Origin: Catellatospora sp. KI3
GTDB taxonomy: Bacteria; Actinomycetota; Actinomycetes; Mycobacteriales; Micromonosporaceae
Reading direction: 5' to 3'
NCBI RefSeq assembly: GCF_029948125.1
Contig: NZ_JASAMB010000013.1
Location: 124,001-188,000 of the forward strand
DNA length: 64,000 nucleotides
In this document: positions 32,319-39,864 of the stretch, piece by piece
How positions within the stretch are numbered: the first letter of the stretch is position 1
Layout: each line of letters opens with the position of its first letter
Program-made: the position numbers and the translations under genes
Notes under the pieces: model-generated
Seen by the model: the letters and a program-made list of their open reading frames with translations, nothing else
The model's database searches: none
Told to the model about the DNA's origin: nothing

Positions 32319-35120
32319 TCAGCCGGTGACCCCGGCCAGGCGCCGCCGTGCCTCGTCCGCCGCCGGGTCGCCCAGCTCCTCGAAGATCGACAGCGCCTCC
32401 CGCCAGGCCTGCGCCGCCGCGGCGAGATCGGCCGCCGCCTCGTGCGCCGCACCGAGCCGGAAGAGCGTCAGCGCCTGGTGGTACCGGTTGCCGGAGTCGC
32501 GGAAGCGTTCGATCGACTGCTCGAAGCACTCGACGGCGCGGCCGGGATCGCCCAGCCGCAGGTGCACGAAGCCGAGGCTGTCCAGCGTCGCCGCCTGGCC
32601 GACCCGGTCGCCCATCTGCCGCTGCTCGGCCAGCGCCCGCGCGCAGTCCTCGGCCGCCTGCCGGTAGTCGCCGTTGAGGGCGCGCAGGTAGCCCATGGTG
32701 TTGCGCGCCCGCGCCTCGGCGTAGCGGTTGCCCAGCAGCTGCGACACCCGCAGCGCCTCGACGCTGTGCGCCAGCGCCTCCTCCAGCCGCCCCCGCTCGG
32801 TGCAGTGCTCGGTGTAGTGCCGCAGGGTCAGGGCCAGGCCGTCGAGGTCACCCAGCTCCTCGTACAGCTCCAGCGCCCGGCGCACCCGGTGCTCGGCGGC
32901 GTCGTGCTCGCCCAGGCGCATCAGCGCGCGGGCGAGCATCCGGTTGGCCAGGGCCTGCGCCTCGCGGTCGCCGATCCGCTCGGCCGCGGCCAGCGCCGCC
33001 TGCTGGGCCGCCAGCTGCTCCTGGAAGAGGCCGTGCGGGGCCAGGTACGCCGCCAGCGCCCAGGCGAGCTGGCAGGCGTACCGCTCGAAGCCGGTCTCGG
33101 CGGCCTGCCGCAGCACCCGCAGCAGCACGGCGTGCTCGGCGTGGAACCAGGCCGCCGCGGCGGCGCGGTCGGTGGCGGCGACGTAGGCGTCCGACAGCGG
33201 CGGCAGCGGCACGACCGGGGTCCACGTGGGCTGGAGCAGCACCGCGGCCGGGTGGGCGCTGTGCAGGTAGTGGTCGTACATGCGGGCGTGGCCGACCTGC
33301 CGCTCGTCGACCTGCTCGCGCGAGCGCGCCAGCTCCGACGCGTACGAGCGCAGCAGGTCGTGCACGCTGTAGCGCCCCGGCAGGTGCTCGGCGAGCAGGT
33401 GCAGCCGGGTCAGCTCGCCCAGCAGCGGCAGCACCGCCGCGCGGGTGACGCCCAGCAGCGCGGCGGCCGCGTCACCGGTCAGGTCCGGCCCCGGGTGCAG
33501 CCCGAGCAGCCGCAGCAGCCGCGCCGCCTGCTCGCTCAGCGCCCGGTACGACCACGAGAACACGCGCCGGACGTCACCGTCGGCCAGCGCCCCCAGCCGG
33601 TCCTCGGCCGGGCGCAGCTGCGCGGCGACGGTCTCCAGCGCGAACGCCGGTTTGGCGGCCACCCGCGCGGCCACCATGGACAGCGCCAGCGGAAGGCGCC
33701 CGGTCGCCTCCACCATCTCGGCGGTGGCCGCCGGTTCGGCGGCGACGCGGGCGGCGCCGATCCTGCTGCTGAGCATGCTCACCGACTCGGCGGCGGTGAG
33801 CACGTCCAGGGTGAGCGGCCGCGCGCCCGCCGCGGCCACCAGGTCGCCGAGCTGGTCCCGGCTGGTCACCACGACGACGCACCGGCCCGCGCCGGGCAGC
33901 AGCGGGCGCACCTGCGCGCCGTCGCGGGCGTTGTCCAGCACGATGAGCATCCGGGCCGGGGCGAGCAGCCCGCGGTAGAGCCCGGCGCGGGCGTCGGTGC
34001 TGCTCGGGATCCGGTTGACCGGCACCCCGAGCGCCTCCAGGAAGGCGACCAGGGCGTCGGCCGGGGACACGGCGTCGGCGTCGTCGTATCCGCGCAGGTT
34101 CACGTACAGCTGGCCGTCGGGGAAGCGGTCGACCACGCGGTGGGCCCAGTGCAGGGCGAGCGTGGTCTTGCCGACGCCCGCCATGCCGCTGATGGCGGTG
34201 ATGTCCACCGCGGCCGGTCCGCCCGCCGGGGCGGCCAGGGCGTCGTCGAGCCGGGCGAGCTCGGCGGCGCGGCCCACGAAGCCGGGTGGGGCCAGCGGGA
34301 GCTGGCGCGGCGGGGCCTGCGCCGTCGGCGGCCCGACGGGCTCCGGCTTCGGCGCGGCGGCCCGGGGCACGATGCGCTGGTGCAGGATGTCGTCGTGCAG
34401 GCGGACGAGTTCCGGTCCGGGGTCCATCCCGGTCTGCTCGGCGAGCACCTGCCGGGCCTGCCGGAACGCGGCCAGCGCGGCTGACACGTCGCCGATGCCG
34501 TAGAGCCCGGTCATCAGCTGCGCCCAGGCCCGCTGGCGCAGCGGATGCCGCTCCAGCAGGGCCCGCAGCCGCGGGATCACCGCGGCCGGTTCGCCCAGTG
34601 CCAGCCGGGTCGCGGCGTAGTCCTCCTCGGCGAGCAGGCGCCGCTCCTCCAGCTGGGCCACCCGCCCGGTCAGCAGCCGGGGCAGCGGCAGCCCGGCGAA
34701 AGCGGGTCCGCGCCACACGCCCAGGGCCGCGGCCAGCTCCGGCTGCGCGCCCGCCGGGTCGTCGGCGGCCAGCGCCGCCCGGCCCCGTGCGGCGGCGGCG
34801 TCGAACCGGTCCAGGTCCCGTTCGTTCGGCTCCACCCGCAGCAGGTAGCCGCCGGGGGTGGTGACCAGGCGGCGCTCGCCGGGCTGCCCCTCGTCGAGCG
34901 CCTGGCGCAGGCCGCGCACGTAGGTGCGGACGTTGGCGGCCGCCGACACCGGGGGCTGGTCGCCCCAGAGCAGCACGACCAGTTCGTCGGTGCTGACCGC
35001 CTCGGTCGGCCGCAGCAGCAGCGCGGCGAGGATCTGCTGCTGCTTGGTCGGGCCGAGCGCGACCGGGTGGCCGTCGCGGGACACCGTCAGCGGGCCGAGA
35101 AGGTCGAAGTGGACGGACAT
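32319..35120 (-). CDS. AfsR/SARP-type regulator (OmpR-DBD, BTAD, NB-ARC, TPR)
   Basis: A 933-residue regulator. Residues 1-95 form an OmpR-like winged helix (VHFDLLGPLTVSRDG, TDELVVLLWGDQPP), ~100-245 the bacterial transcriptional activation domain (DRFDAAAARGRAAL...), ~280-600 an NB-ARC ATPase with P-loop SGMAGVGKTT and LIVLDNARD as the Walker B region, and ~720-930 tetratricopeptide repeats (ARALMRLGEHDAAEHR, TMGYLRALNGDYRQAAED). This is the AfsR layout of antibiotic-linked global regulators. ATG 35120 has GAGG five bases upstream. It is not next to a biosynthetic cluster, so its target is unclear. Confidence 0.9.
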   Translation of the reverse strand: MSVHFDLLGPLTVSRDGHPVALGPTKQQQILAALLLRPTEAVSTDELVVLLWGDQPPVSAAANVRTYVRGLRQALDEGQPGERRLVTTPGGYLLRVEPNERDLDRFDAAAARGRAALAADDPAGAQPELAAALGVWRGPAFAGLPLPRLLTGRVAQLEERRLLAEEDYAATRLALGEPAAVIPRLRALLERHPLRQRAWAQLMTGLYGIGDVSAALAAFRQARQVLAEQTGMDPGPELVRLHDDILHQRIVPRAAAPKPEPVGPPTAQAPPRQLPLAPPGFVGRAAELARLDDALAAPAGGPAAVDITAISGMAGVGKTTLALHWAHRVVDRFPDGQLYVNLRGYDDADAVSPADALVAFLEALGVPVNRIPSSTDARAGLYRGLLAPARMLIVLDNARDGAQVRPLLPGAGRCVVVVTSRDQLGDLVAAAGARPLTLDVLTAAESVSMLSSRIGAARVAAEPAATAEMVEATGRLPLALSMVAARVAAKPAFALETVAAQLRPAEDRLGALADGDVRRVFSWSYRALSEQAARLLRLLGLHPGPDLTGDAAAALLGVTRAAVLPLLGELTRLHLLAEHLPGRYSVHDLLRSYASELARSREQVDERQVGHARMYDHYLHSAHPAAVLLQPTWTPVVPLPPLSDAYVAATDRAAAAAWFHAEHAVLLRVLRQAAETGFERYACQLAWALAAYLAPHGLFQEQLAAQQAALAAAERIGDREAQALANRMLARALMRLGEHDAAEHRVRRALELYEELGDLDGLALTLRHYTEHCTERGRLEEALAHSVEALRVSQLLGNRYAEARARNTMGYLRALNGDYRQAAEDCARALAEQRQMGDRVGQAATLDSLGFVHLRLGDPGRAVECFEQSIERFRDSGNRYHQALTLFRLGAAHEAAADLAAAAQAWREALSIFEELGDPAADEARRRLAGVTG

Positions 35121-35161
35121 CCTCACCTCAGCGTGCAGGGCGCCGGTGGCCGTGGCCAGCC

Positions 35162-35189
35162 GGTTGTACGGCGATGTGCACGGGTTGTA
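35162..35189. promoter_or_regulatory. Direct repeat GGTTGTA, 21 bp apart, upstream of the AfsR-type gene
   Basis: GGTTGTA occurs at 35162-35168 and at 35183-35189, on the same helical face (about two turns). SARP proteins bind heptameric direct repeats spaced by whole turns, so this could be an autoregulatory site of the AfsR-type gene. It lies 42-69 bases upstream of that gene's start, between it and the divergent M23 gene. Confidence 0.35.
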
Positions 35190-35318
35190 GGCCGGTCACC
35201 GTACCATCCGGCGCGCCCGACATCCCGGGCCGTATCGATGTGTACGCGGGCGCTCCGACGTCCTGCCTCCCTTCGGTGGTCAGGCCGGTGGCCGCGGCCT
35301 GAACGAAAGGCGACCCCC

Positions 35319-36659
35319 ATGTCCCGAAGAGTCACGCGCGCCCTCGCCGGGGTGTGCGCCGTGCTGCTGGCCGTACCGGCCGTCGGCGCCGGCCCGGCCC
35401 GCGCGGCCGGTCCGATGCCCTTCTTCCAGCTGCCGTTCCCGTGTGGAGAGACGTGGCGGCTGGCCACCTACCACGGTCACGACGACTACGACATCGACAT
35501 GACGTTCACCGGCGGCGGCAGCAGCGGCCGCGCCATCCTCGCCTCGGCGGCCGGCACGGTCGCGTTCGCGGGCTGGGGCAGCGGCGGCGGCAATTACGTG
35601 GTCGTCGATCACGGCGGCGGCTGGCGCAGCACGTACCTGCACATGATCGAGTCGCCGATGGTCGGCACAGGCCAGTCCGTGGCGCAGGGCCAGCAGCTCG
35701 GCCGGGTCGGCAGCACCGGCAACTCGACCGGCCCGCACCTGCACTACGAGGTGAGCCGCGACGGCGGCAAGACCGAGGCGTACTTCAACGGCTCACCGTC
35801 GGGCATCACCTCCGACGGCAGCTCCGCGACCGGGCCCATCTACGTCGAGGGCGCGGTGTCGGCGGCGCGCAACGCGACCAGCGCCAACTGCCAGAACGGC
35901 ACGCAGGTGTACGAGGCCAGCAGCGCCAACGGCTGGCGGATGCTGCCGGTCTCCGGCGGCTACGGCCCGGTGACCGGCACCGCGACCGCCGCGATCCAGC
36001 TCAACGGCGTGAAGATCCTCTACAGCCTCAAGAACGGCCAGGTCTTCGAGGCCGCGAGCAACGCGGGCTGGGCGAACCTGAACAGCGGCATCAACGGCGC
36101 GCAGGGCACCGCGCTGGCCGCGATCACCCTGGACGGGGTCAAGTACGTCTACACCGTCATCGGCGGCTACGTGCACGAGGCCAGCAGCGCCAACGGGTGG
36201 CGCAACCTCAACACCGGCATCGGCGGGGTGGGCAGCTCGTCCATCTCGGTGATCCAGCTGGGCGGGGTGAAGTACATCTACAGCATCGTCGGCGGCTACG
36301 TGCACGAGGCGCACAGCGCCAACGGCTGGCGCAACCTCAACACCGGGGTGCCCGGCTCCGCCGTGGCCGCCATCGCCGCCGGCAACGTGAAGATCCTCTA
36401 CGTGGTCAACGGCGGCTCCGTGTACGAGGCGGCCAGCAACGCCGGCTGGGCGAACAACTGGACCGGCATCTCCGGGGTGTCCAGTGCGACCATCGCCGCC
36501 GCGTACAGCAACGGCGAGAAGCTGATCTACACGATGGCGGGCGGCTACGTGCACGAGGCGAGCAGCTACAACGGCTGGCGCAACCTCAACTCCGGCGTCA
36601 CCGGCTCGCGTACCAGCGTGCTCGCCCTGAACGGCGTGAAGTACCTCTACCCGAACTGA
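35319..36659 (+). CDS. Secreted M23 (LytM) peptidase-like protein with six C-terminal repeats
   Basis: A 446-residue exported protein. A signal peptide ends near GPARAAG. Residues ~40-170 form an M23/LytM domain with metal-ligand motifs HGHDDYDID and HLHYE, plus TYLHM, so zinc-dependent peptidoglycan hydrolysis is likely. From residue 197 the protein consists of six tandem units of about 38-45 residues, each starting VxEAxSxxGWxN and ending G-x-K-x-x-Y. These probably fold as a beta-propeller or lectin-like cell-wall-binding module. Start ATG 35319 follows GAAAGG. Confidence 0.85.
   Translation: MSRRVTRALAGVCAVLLAVPAVGAGPARAAGPMPFFQLPFPCGETWRLATYHGHDDYDIDMTFTGGGSSGRAILASAAGTVAFAGWGSGGGNYVVVDHGGGWRSTYLHMIESPMVGTGQSVAQGQQLGRVGSTGNSTGPHLHYEVSRDGGKTEAYFNGSPSGITSDGSSATGPIYVEGAVSAARNATSANCQNGTQVYEASSANGWRMLPVSGGYGPVTGTATAAIQLNGVKILYSLKNGQVFEAASNAGWANLNSGINGAQGTALAAITLDGVKYVYTVIGGYVHEASSANGWRNLNTGIGGVGSSSISVIQLGGVKYIYSIVGGYVHEAHSANGWRNLNTGVPGSAVAAIAAGNVKILYVVNGGSVYEAASNAGWANNWTGISGVSSATIAAAYSNGEKLIYTMAGGYVHEASSYNGWRNLNSGVTGSRTSVLALNGVKYLYPN
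35907..36656 (+). repeat. Six tandem protein repeats (about 120-135 bp each)
   Basis: The units begin with VYEASSANGW, VFEAASNAGW, VHEASSANGW, VHEAHSANGW, VYEAASNAGW and VHEASSYNGW and end with a (V/E)K-x-(I/L)Y strand. The fifth and second units share NAGWAN, and the third, fourth and sixth share NGWRNLN, suggesting internal duplication of pairs. Confidence 0.8.
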
Positions 36660-36757
36660 GCCGGCCCGCCGTCCGGTCCCGCCGGGGGCCGGGCGGCGGC
36701 CGCCACCACCGGGTGACCCGGCAGGCGGGGGAGCGCGTCAACGAGCCGAAGTATGAC

Positions 36758-36790
36758 ATTCATGTGACAATCGTCCGTTATCACATGAAT
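36758..36790. promoter_or_regulatory. Inverted repeat ATTCATGTGA-N13-TCACATGAAT plus tandem palindromes
   Basis: ATTCATGTGA (36758-36767) is exactly mirrored at 36781-36790. Immediately downstream are two adjacent perfect palindromes, GGCACCGCGGTGCC (36795-36808) and GCACCGGTGC (36809-36818). The region is AT-rich for this genome and lies about 105 bases upstream of the membrane-protein gene at 36894, so it is probably its control region. No cognate regulator can be named. Confidence 0.45.
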
Positions 36791-36893
36791 TATCGGCACC
36801 GCGGTGCCGCACCGGTGCGACAGTGGCTGGCGCTGGGCCACCGCCGTGTCCGCACCGGACGCGGCCGCCGCCCGCTGAAGCCAGGAGGCAGGA

Positions 36894-37676
36894 ATGGACA
36901 TCGGACTCCCGCACGCGGACCGGCTGGTACGCCGGCTGCTGATCGCGGTGGCGGTGCTGCACGTCCTGAGCCTCGGCAGCAACGCGATCTACCACGGCCT
37001 GGGCATCCACGACCCCTTCCCGCGGTTCGGCTGGTTCACCATGTTCTTCAACGTGGACAAGGAGAAGAACCTGCCGACCTGGTTCTCCTCGGCGGTGCTG
37101 ATGCTCGCCGCGTGCGTGCTGTGGCAGATCGGCACCGAGGCCAGGACCGCCGGACGGCGGTACGTGCGGCACTGGCGGGCGCTGAGCCTGGTCTTCGCCG
37201 TGCTGTCGCTGGACGAGGTCGCCCAGGCGCACGAGGTGGCCAGCCGGTCCGGCGTGCTCGAACTGGGCTCGGCGTCGTACCTGTCGTGGATGGTGTTCGT
37301 CGCCCCGCTGGTGCTGGCGTTCGCGGTGTCGTACCTGCGCTTCCTCTTCCATCTGCCCGTGCGTACCCGGTGGCTGATCGTGCTGGCCGGCTGCGTCTAC
37401 GTCGGCGGCGCGATGGGTATGGAGGCCGTCGGCGCGTTCCTGGGCCGCGATCCCGACACCGGCGAGATGCAGGCGGGCCTGCCGTACCTGCAGTACCTGC
37501 TGGCGGCCTCGGCCGAGGAGCTGATGGAGATGCTCGGCGCGGTCCTGTTCGCCTACGCGGCCACCGACTACCTGCAGCGCCGCCTCGCCGAGGCCGGAAG
37601 CGGAGCCGAAGCGGCGCTGCCCGTCCCGGCGCGCCCGTCGCGCCCGGTGCGGACCCGGGTCGGCGCGTCCCGCTGA
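36894..37676 (+). CDS. Multi-helix membrane protein of unknown function
   Basis: A 260-residue protein with about seven predicted membrane helices. Conserved-looking charged residues lie at helix ends: LDEVAQAHEV, MGMEAVGAF and ASAEELMEMLG. This acid/His pattern is reminiscent of intramembrane metal-dependent hydrolases, but I do not recognise the family and claim no activity. ATG 36894 follows AGGAGG with good spacing. A terminator-like hairpin lies downstream. Confidence 0.65.
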   Translation: MDIGLPHADRLVRRLLIAVAVLHVLSLGSNAIYHGLGIHDPFPRFGWFTMFFNVDKEKNLPTWFSSAVLMLAACVLWQIGTEARTAGRRYVRHWRALSLVFAVLSLDEVAQAHEVASRSGVLELGSASYLSWMVFVAPLVLAFAVSYLRFLFHLPVRTRWLIVLAGCVYVGGAMGMEAVGAFLGRDPDTGEMQAGLPYLQYLLAASAEELMEMLGAVLFAYAATDYLQRRLAEAGSGAEAALPVPARPSRPVRTRVGASR

Positions 37677-37689
37677 TCCGCCGCCGGGG

Positions 37690-37727
37690 TGCCCGGGGCG
37701 AACCGCGGTGGCGGCCCGCCCCGGGCA
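37690..37727. terminator. Terminator-like hairpin between convergent membrane-protein genes
   Basis: An 11-bp perfect stem (TGCCCGGGGCG / CGCCCCGGGCA) with a 16-base loop lies 13 bases after one stop codon and 4 bases before the stop of the convergent gene. Confidence 0.6.
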
Positions 37728-37731
37728 TTGA

Positions 37732-38259
37732 TCACGCGGCGGCGGCCAGGCCGGGTTCGGGCGCTTCGGCCGGCCGGTACCGGGCGGCCAGCAGCGCGAA
37801 CCAGACGATGATCAGCAGCCCGGCCGGGTAGATGACCTCCTCGGGCGCGATGTCGGCGACGAAGGAGTACCCGCCCAGCCACACGCCGGTGAGTACGCCG
37901 ACGGCGCGGATGGCGGCGTGGCGGGCGTAGACGGAGCTGAGGGCGATCCAGATCCCGGCGAAGACGTGGCCGCCGAGGCGGACCGGCCAGGTGGTCTCGT
38001 ATGGCACGCCGTTGATGGCCATGATGCCCGTGAGCACGTCGAGGGTGATCCAGCCGTAGCCGGCGGCCTTGGCCCAGACGGGTGCGTCCATCCGCGCGAT
38101 GAGGAACAGGATCGCCAGGTGGAAGAAGACGCCGGAGTACTCCGGCCAGACGACGCCGGGCTCGCTGACGGCGAAGGAGACCAGTGACGGCAGGAACAGG
38201 ACGATCGGCAGGATGGCCGCCGTCCGGAAGCTGAAGTAGGGCTTGTCGGGGTCGCGCAT
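37732..38259 (-). CDS. Five-helix membrane protein of unknown function
   Basis: A 175-residue protein with about five membrane helices (AAILPIVLFLPSLVSFAV, GVFFHLAILFLIA, YGWITLDVLTGIMAING, GHVFAGIWIALSSVYA, LLIIVWFALLAARY). I do not recognise the family. The start ATG 38259 is preceded by GAAAGG. It lies 68 bases downstream of a TetR gene in the same direction, so it is probably that regulator's target or co-transcribed partner. Confidence 0.68.
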   Translation of the reverse strand: MRDPDKPYFSFRTAAILPIVLFLPSLVSFAVSEPGVVWPEYSGVFFHLAILFLIARMDAPVWAKAAGYGWITLDVLTGIMAINGVPYETTWPVRLGGHVFAGIWIALSSVYARHAAIRAVGVLTGVWLGGYSFVADIAPEEVIYPAGLLIIVWFALLAARYRPAEAPEPGLAAAA

Positions 38260-38327
38260 GGCGGGGGGCCTTTCGTGAGGGGTCGTGCCGGGCCGGACGA
38301 CCGGGCGGTGGTGCGGTCGGACGCGGA

Positions 38328-38918
38328 TCAGGCCGCCCCGGCCAGCAGGTCGCCGTCTGTCGGGCCGTGGCCGCCGCCGGACTCGGCGGACAGGGCGCTG
38401 CGGATGAGCTGAGCCTGGTAGAGAGCCATGAGCTGGCGGGCCAGCCCGGCCGCGCGGGCGGGCACCTCGGCCGGGTCGCCGCCGTGGACCTTCACCAGCC
38501 AGGCCGCGCAGGCGGCGGCGATCGCGTCGCGCATGCGGTCGGTCATCGTGACGACGATGTCGCGGATGGCGGGGTCGGTCGTGGCCTCGCCCCAGGTCTG
38601 CAGGCCGACGCGGGCCTCGTCCGGGTCGATCGCGGCGGCGAGGTGGTCCAGCAGCCGCGCCGGGCTCGGCGGCACGTCGCTGGCGGCGAATCCGGTCAGG
38701 GTGTCGAGCCGTCGTTGCAGCAGGTGCTGGGCGCTGGCCTGCACGATCTCGGCCTTGCTGCGGTAGTGCGCGTAGATCGAACCGGGTGACAGGCCCGACT
38801 CGGCCGTGATGTCGGCGATGGAGGTGCGCTCTATGCCGTTGCGCACGAAGCAGCGCAGAGCGGCCTGGTTGATCTGACCGCGCCGCATCTGTCGGCGCGC
38901 GTCGGTGAGCTTGGGCAC
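38328..38918 (-). CDS. TetR-family regulator
   Basis: A 196-residue regulator. The helix-turn-helix is clear at residues ~10-55 (INQAALRCFVRNGIERTSIA, ESGLSPGSIYAHYRSKAEI). The C-terminal helical domain includes RDIVVTMTDRMRDAIAAA and would bind an unknown effector. The GTG start at 38918 follows GGAGG. An inverted repeat 20 bases upstream (38938-38963) is its probable operator. The downstream membrane protein gene (37732-38259) is the likely target. Confidence 0.87.
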   Translation of the reverse strand: MPKLTDARRQMRRGQINQAALRCFVRNGIERTSIADITAESGLSPGSIYAHYRSKAEIVQASAQHLLQRRLDTLTGFAASDVPPSPARLLDHLAAAIDPDEARVGLQTWGEATTDPAIRDIVVTMTDRMRDAIAAACAAWLVKVHGGDPAEVPARAAGLARQLMALYQAQLIRSALSAESGGGHGPTDGDLLAGAA

Positions 38919-38937
38919 GTCCACCTCCGGTACGGAT

Positions 38938-38997
38938 ACAAACAGAATGATTACTCTGTTTGTCGCGATCCGCAAGGAGAGGAGCCATTCTGTTTGT
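38938..38997. promoter_or_regulatory. TetR operator: 9-bp inverted repeat plus a third half-site
   Basis: ACAAACAGA (38938-38946) is mirrored by TCTGTTTGT (38955-38963) with an 8-base spacer. A third exact copy of TCTGTTTGT lies at 38989-38997. The repeat sits immediately upstream of the TetR gene and upstream of the small secreted-peptide gene on the other strand, so the regulator may control both directions. Confidence 0.6.
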
Positions 38998-39101
38998 GCG
39001 AGGCGGCCTGGCGTGATCTTCGCGGATGCGGCGCCATACCCATATGCATCGATGCATGCGAGGATATGTTTGCCTGGGGGAATACTTTCGAGGAGGTCGA
39101 T

Positions 39102-39296
39102 GTGCGTACCCTGCGGTTGCTGCTCATCGTTGTCGTCACCGCCGTGGCCGGACTGACCGCCACCACGGTCCCGGCGCAGGCGGGAAAGCCCGCGACCATG
39201 TGCGAATGGAACGGCGCCTGGTATCCGCACGGTTGGGCGGGCGAGCTCAGCGGCCGCTACATGGAGTGCTCGTACGGCGTCTGGCACATGATGTGA
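39102..39296 (+). CDS. Small secreted Trp/Cys-containing peptide
   Basis: A 64-residue precursor. The first ~27 residues are a signal peptide (RTLRLLLIVVVTAVAGL, cleavage near PAQAG). The mature part of about 36 residues has two Cys (MCEWNGAWYPHG and YMECSYGVW), many aromatics and Gly. AGGAGG (39091-39096) lies five bases before the GTG start at 39102, good evidence that the gene is real. The C-x-W-x-G ... C-x-x-G-x-W pattern recalls tiny single-disulfide domains, but no family is recognised. Its stop lies 5 bases from the stop of a convergent lipoprotein gene. Confidence 0.62.
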   Translation: MRTLRLLLIVVVTAVAGLTATTVPAQAGKPATMCEWNGAWYPHGWAGELSGRYMECSYGVWHMM

Positions 39297-39300
39297 CGGC

Positions 39301-39864
39301 TCACCAGGTGAGCAGGCTGGTGTAGTCGGCGCAGGTCAGCGGGGTGTCGGTGAGCGCGCCGTCGGCGCGCGGCACGCCGACCGGGTGGCCCTCCCGGGTG
39401 AAGGCCACCCGCTTCACCCCCGGCCTGGCGGTGAGGGTGCACACGACCTGGGCGAAGGCCAGCACGTCGTCGTTGCGGCCGGTGTCCTCGCGGGTGCTGG
39501 ACAGGTCGACCACGGCCGTGGTGGCCCTGGCCTCGACCGCGCCGATGATGTGGGTGCCCAGCAGGGCACTGGTGAACCCAACGTCCTCCTCGGCCTCGGT
39601 CGGGCCGGCCATCAGATCCGACACCAGCTGCTGGATCGAGGGCGGCGCCGACAGTTTGCGCTCGACCCTGATCAAGGAACCGTTGTTGACCAGGTACAGG
39701 TGCTCGCTGGCCGGTCCGGCGGCGCGGGCGACGGGCTCGGTGAACGCCTGGGCGTCACCGGTCGGGGCCAGCGGACGGGCGCTGTCCTCGGTCGGCACGC
39801 CGCAGGCCGCGGCGGACAGGGCCAGGCCGCTCAGCCAGGCCGCGGTGGCGTACGCGCGGATCAT
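39301..39864 (-). CDS. GerMN-domain lipoprotein linked to a two-component system
   Basis: A 187-residue lipoprotein with the anchor Cys21 in SAAAC. Residues ~55-165 match the sporulation/germination GerMN domain (LYLVNNGSLIRVERKL, IQQLVSDLMAGPTEAE, TTAVVDLSS, FAQVVCTLTARPGVKRVAF). It overlaps the kinase gene by 4 bp. Lipoproteins of this type accompany MtrAB (LpqB) and CseBC (CseA) systems, where they tune kinase signalling at the cell surface. It lacks the beta-propeller of LpqB. Confidence 0.85.
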   Translation of the reverse strand: MIRAYATAAWLSGLALSAAACGVPTEDSARPLAPTGDAQAFTEPVARAAGPASEHLYLVNNGSLIRVERKLSAPPSIQQLVSDLMAGPTEAEEDVGFTSALLGTHIIGAVEARATTAVVDLSSTREDTGRNDDVLAFAQVVCTLTARPGVKRVAFTREGHPVGVPRADGALTDTPLTCADYTSLLTW

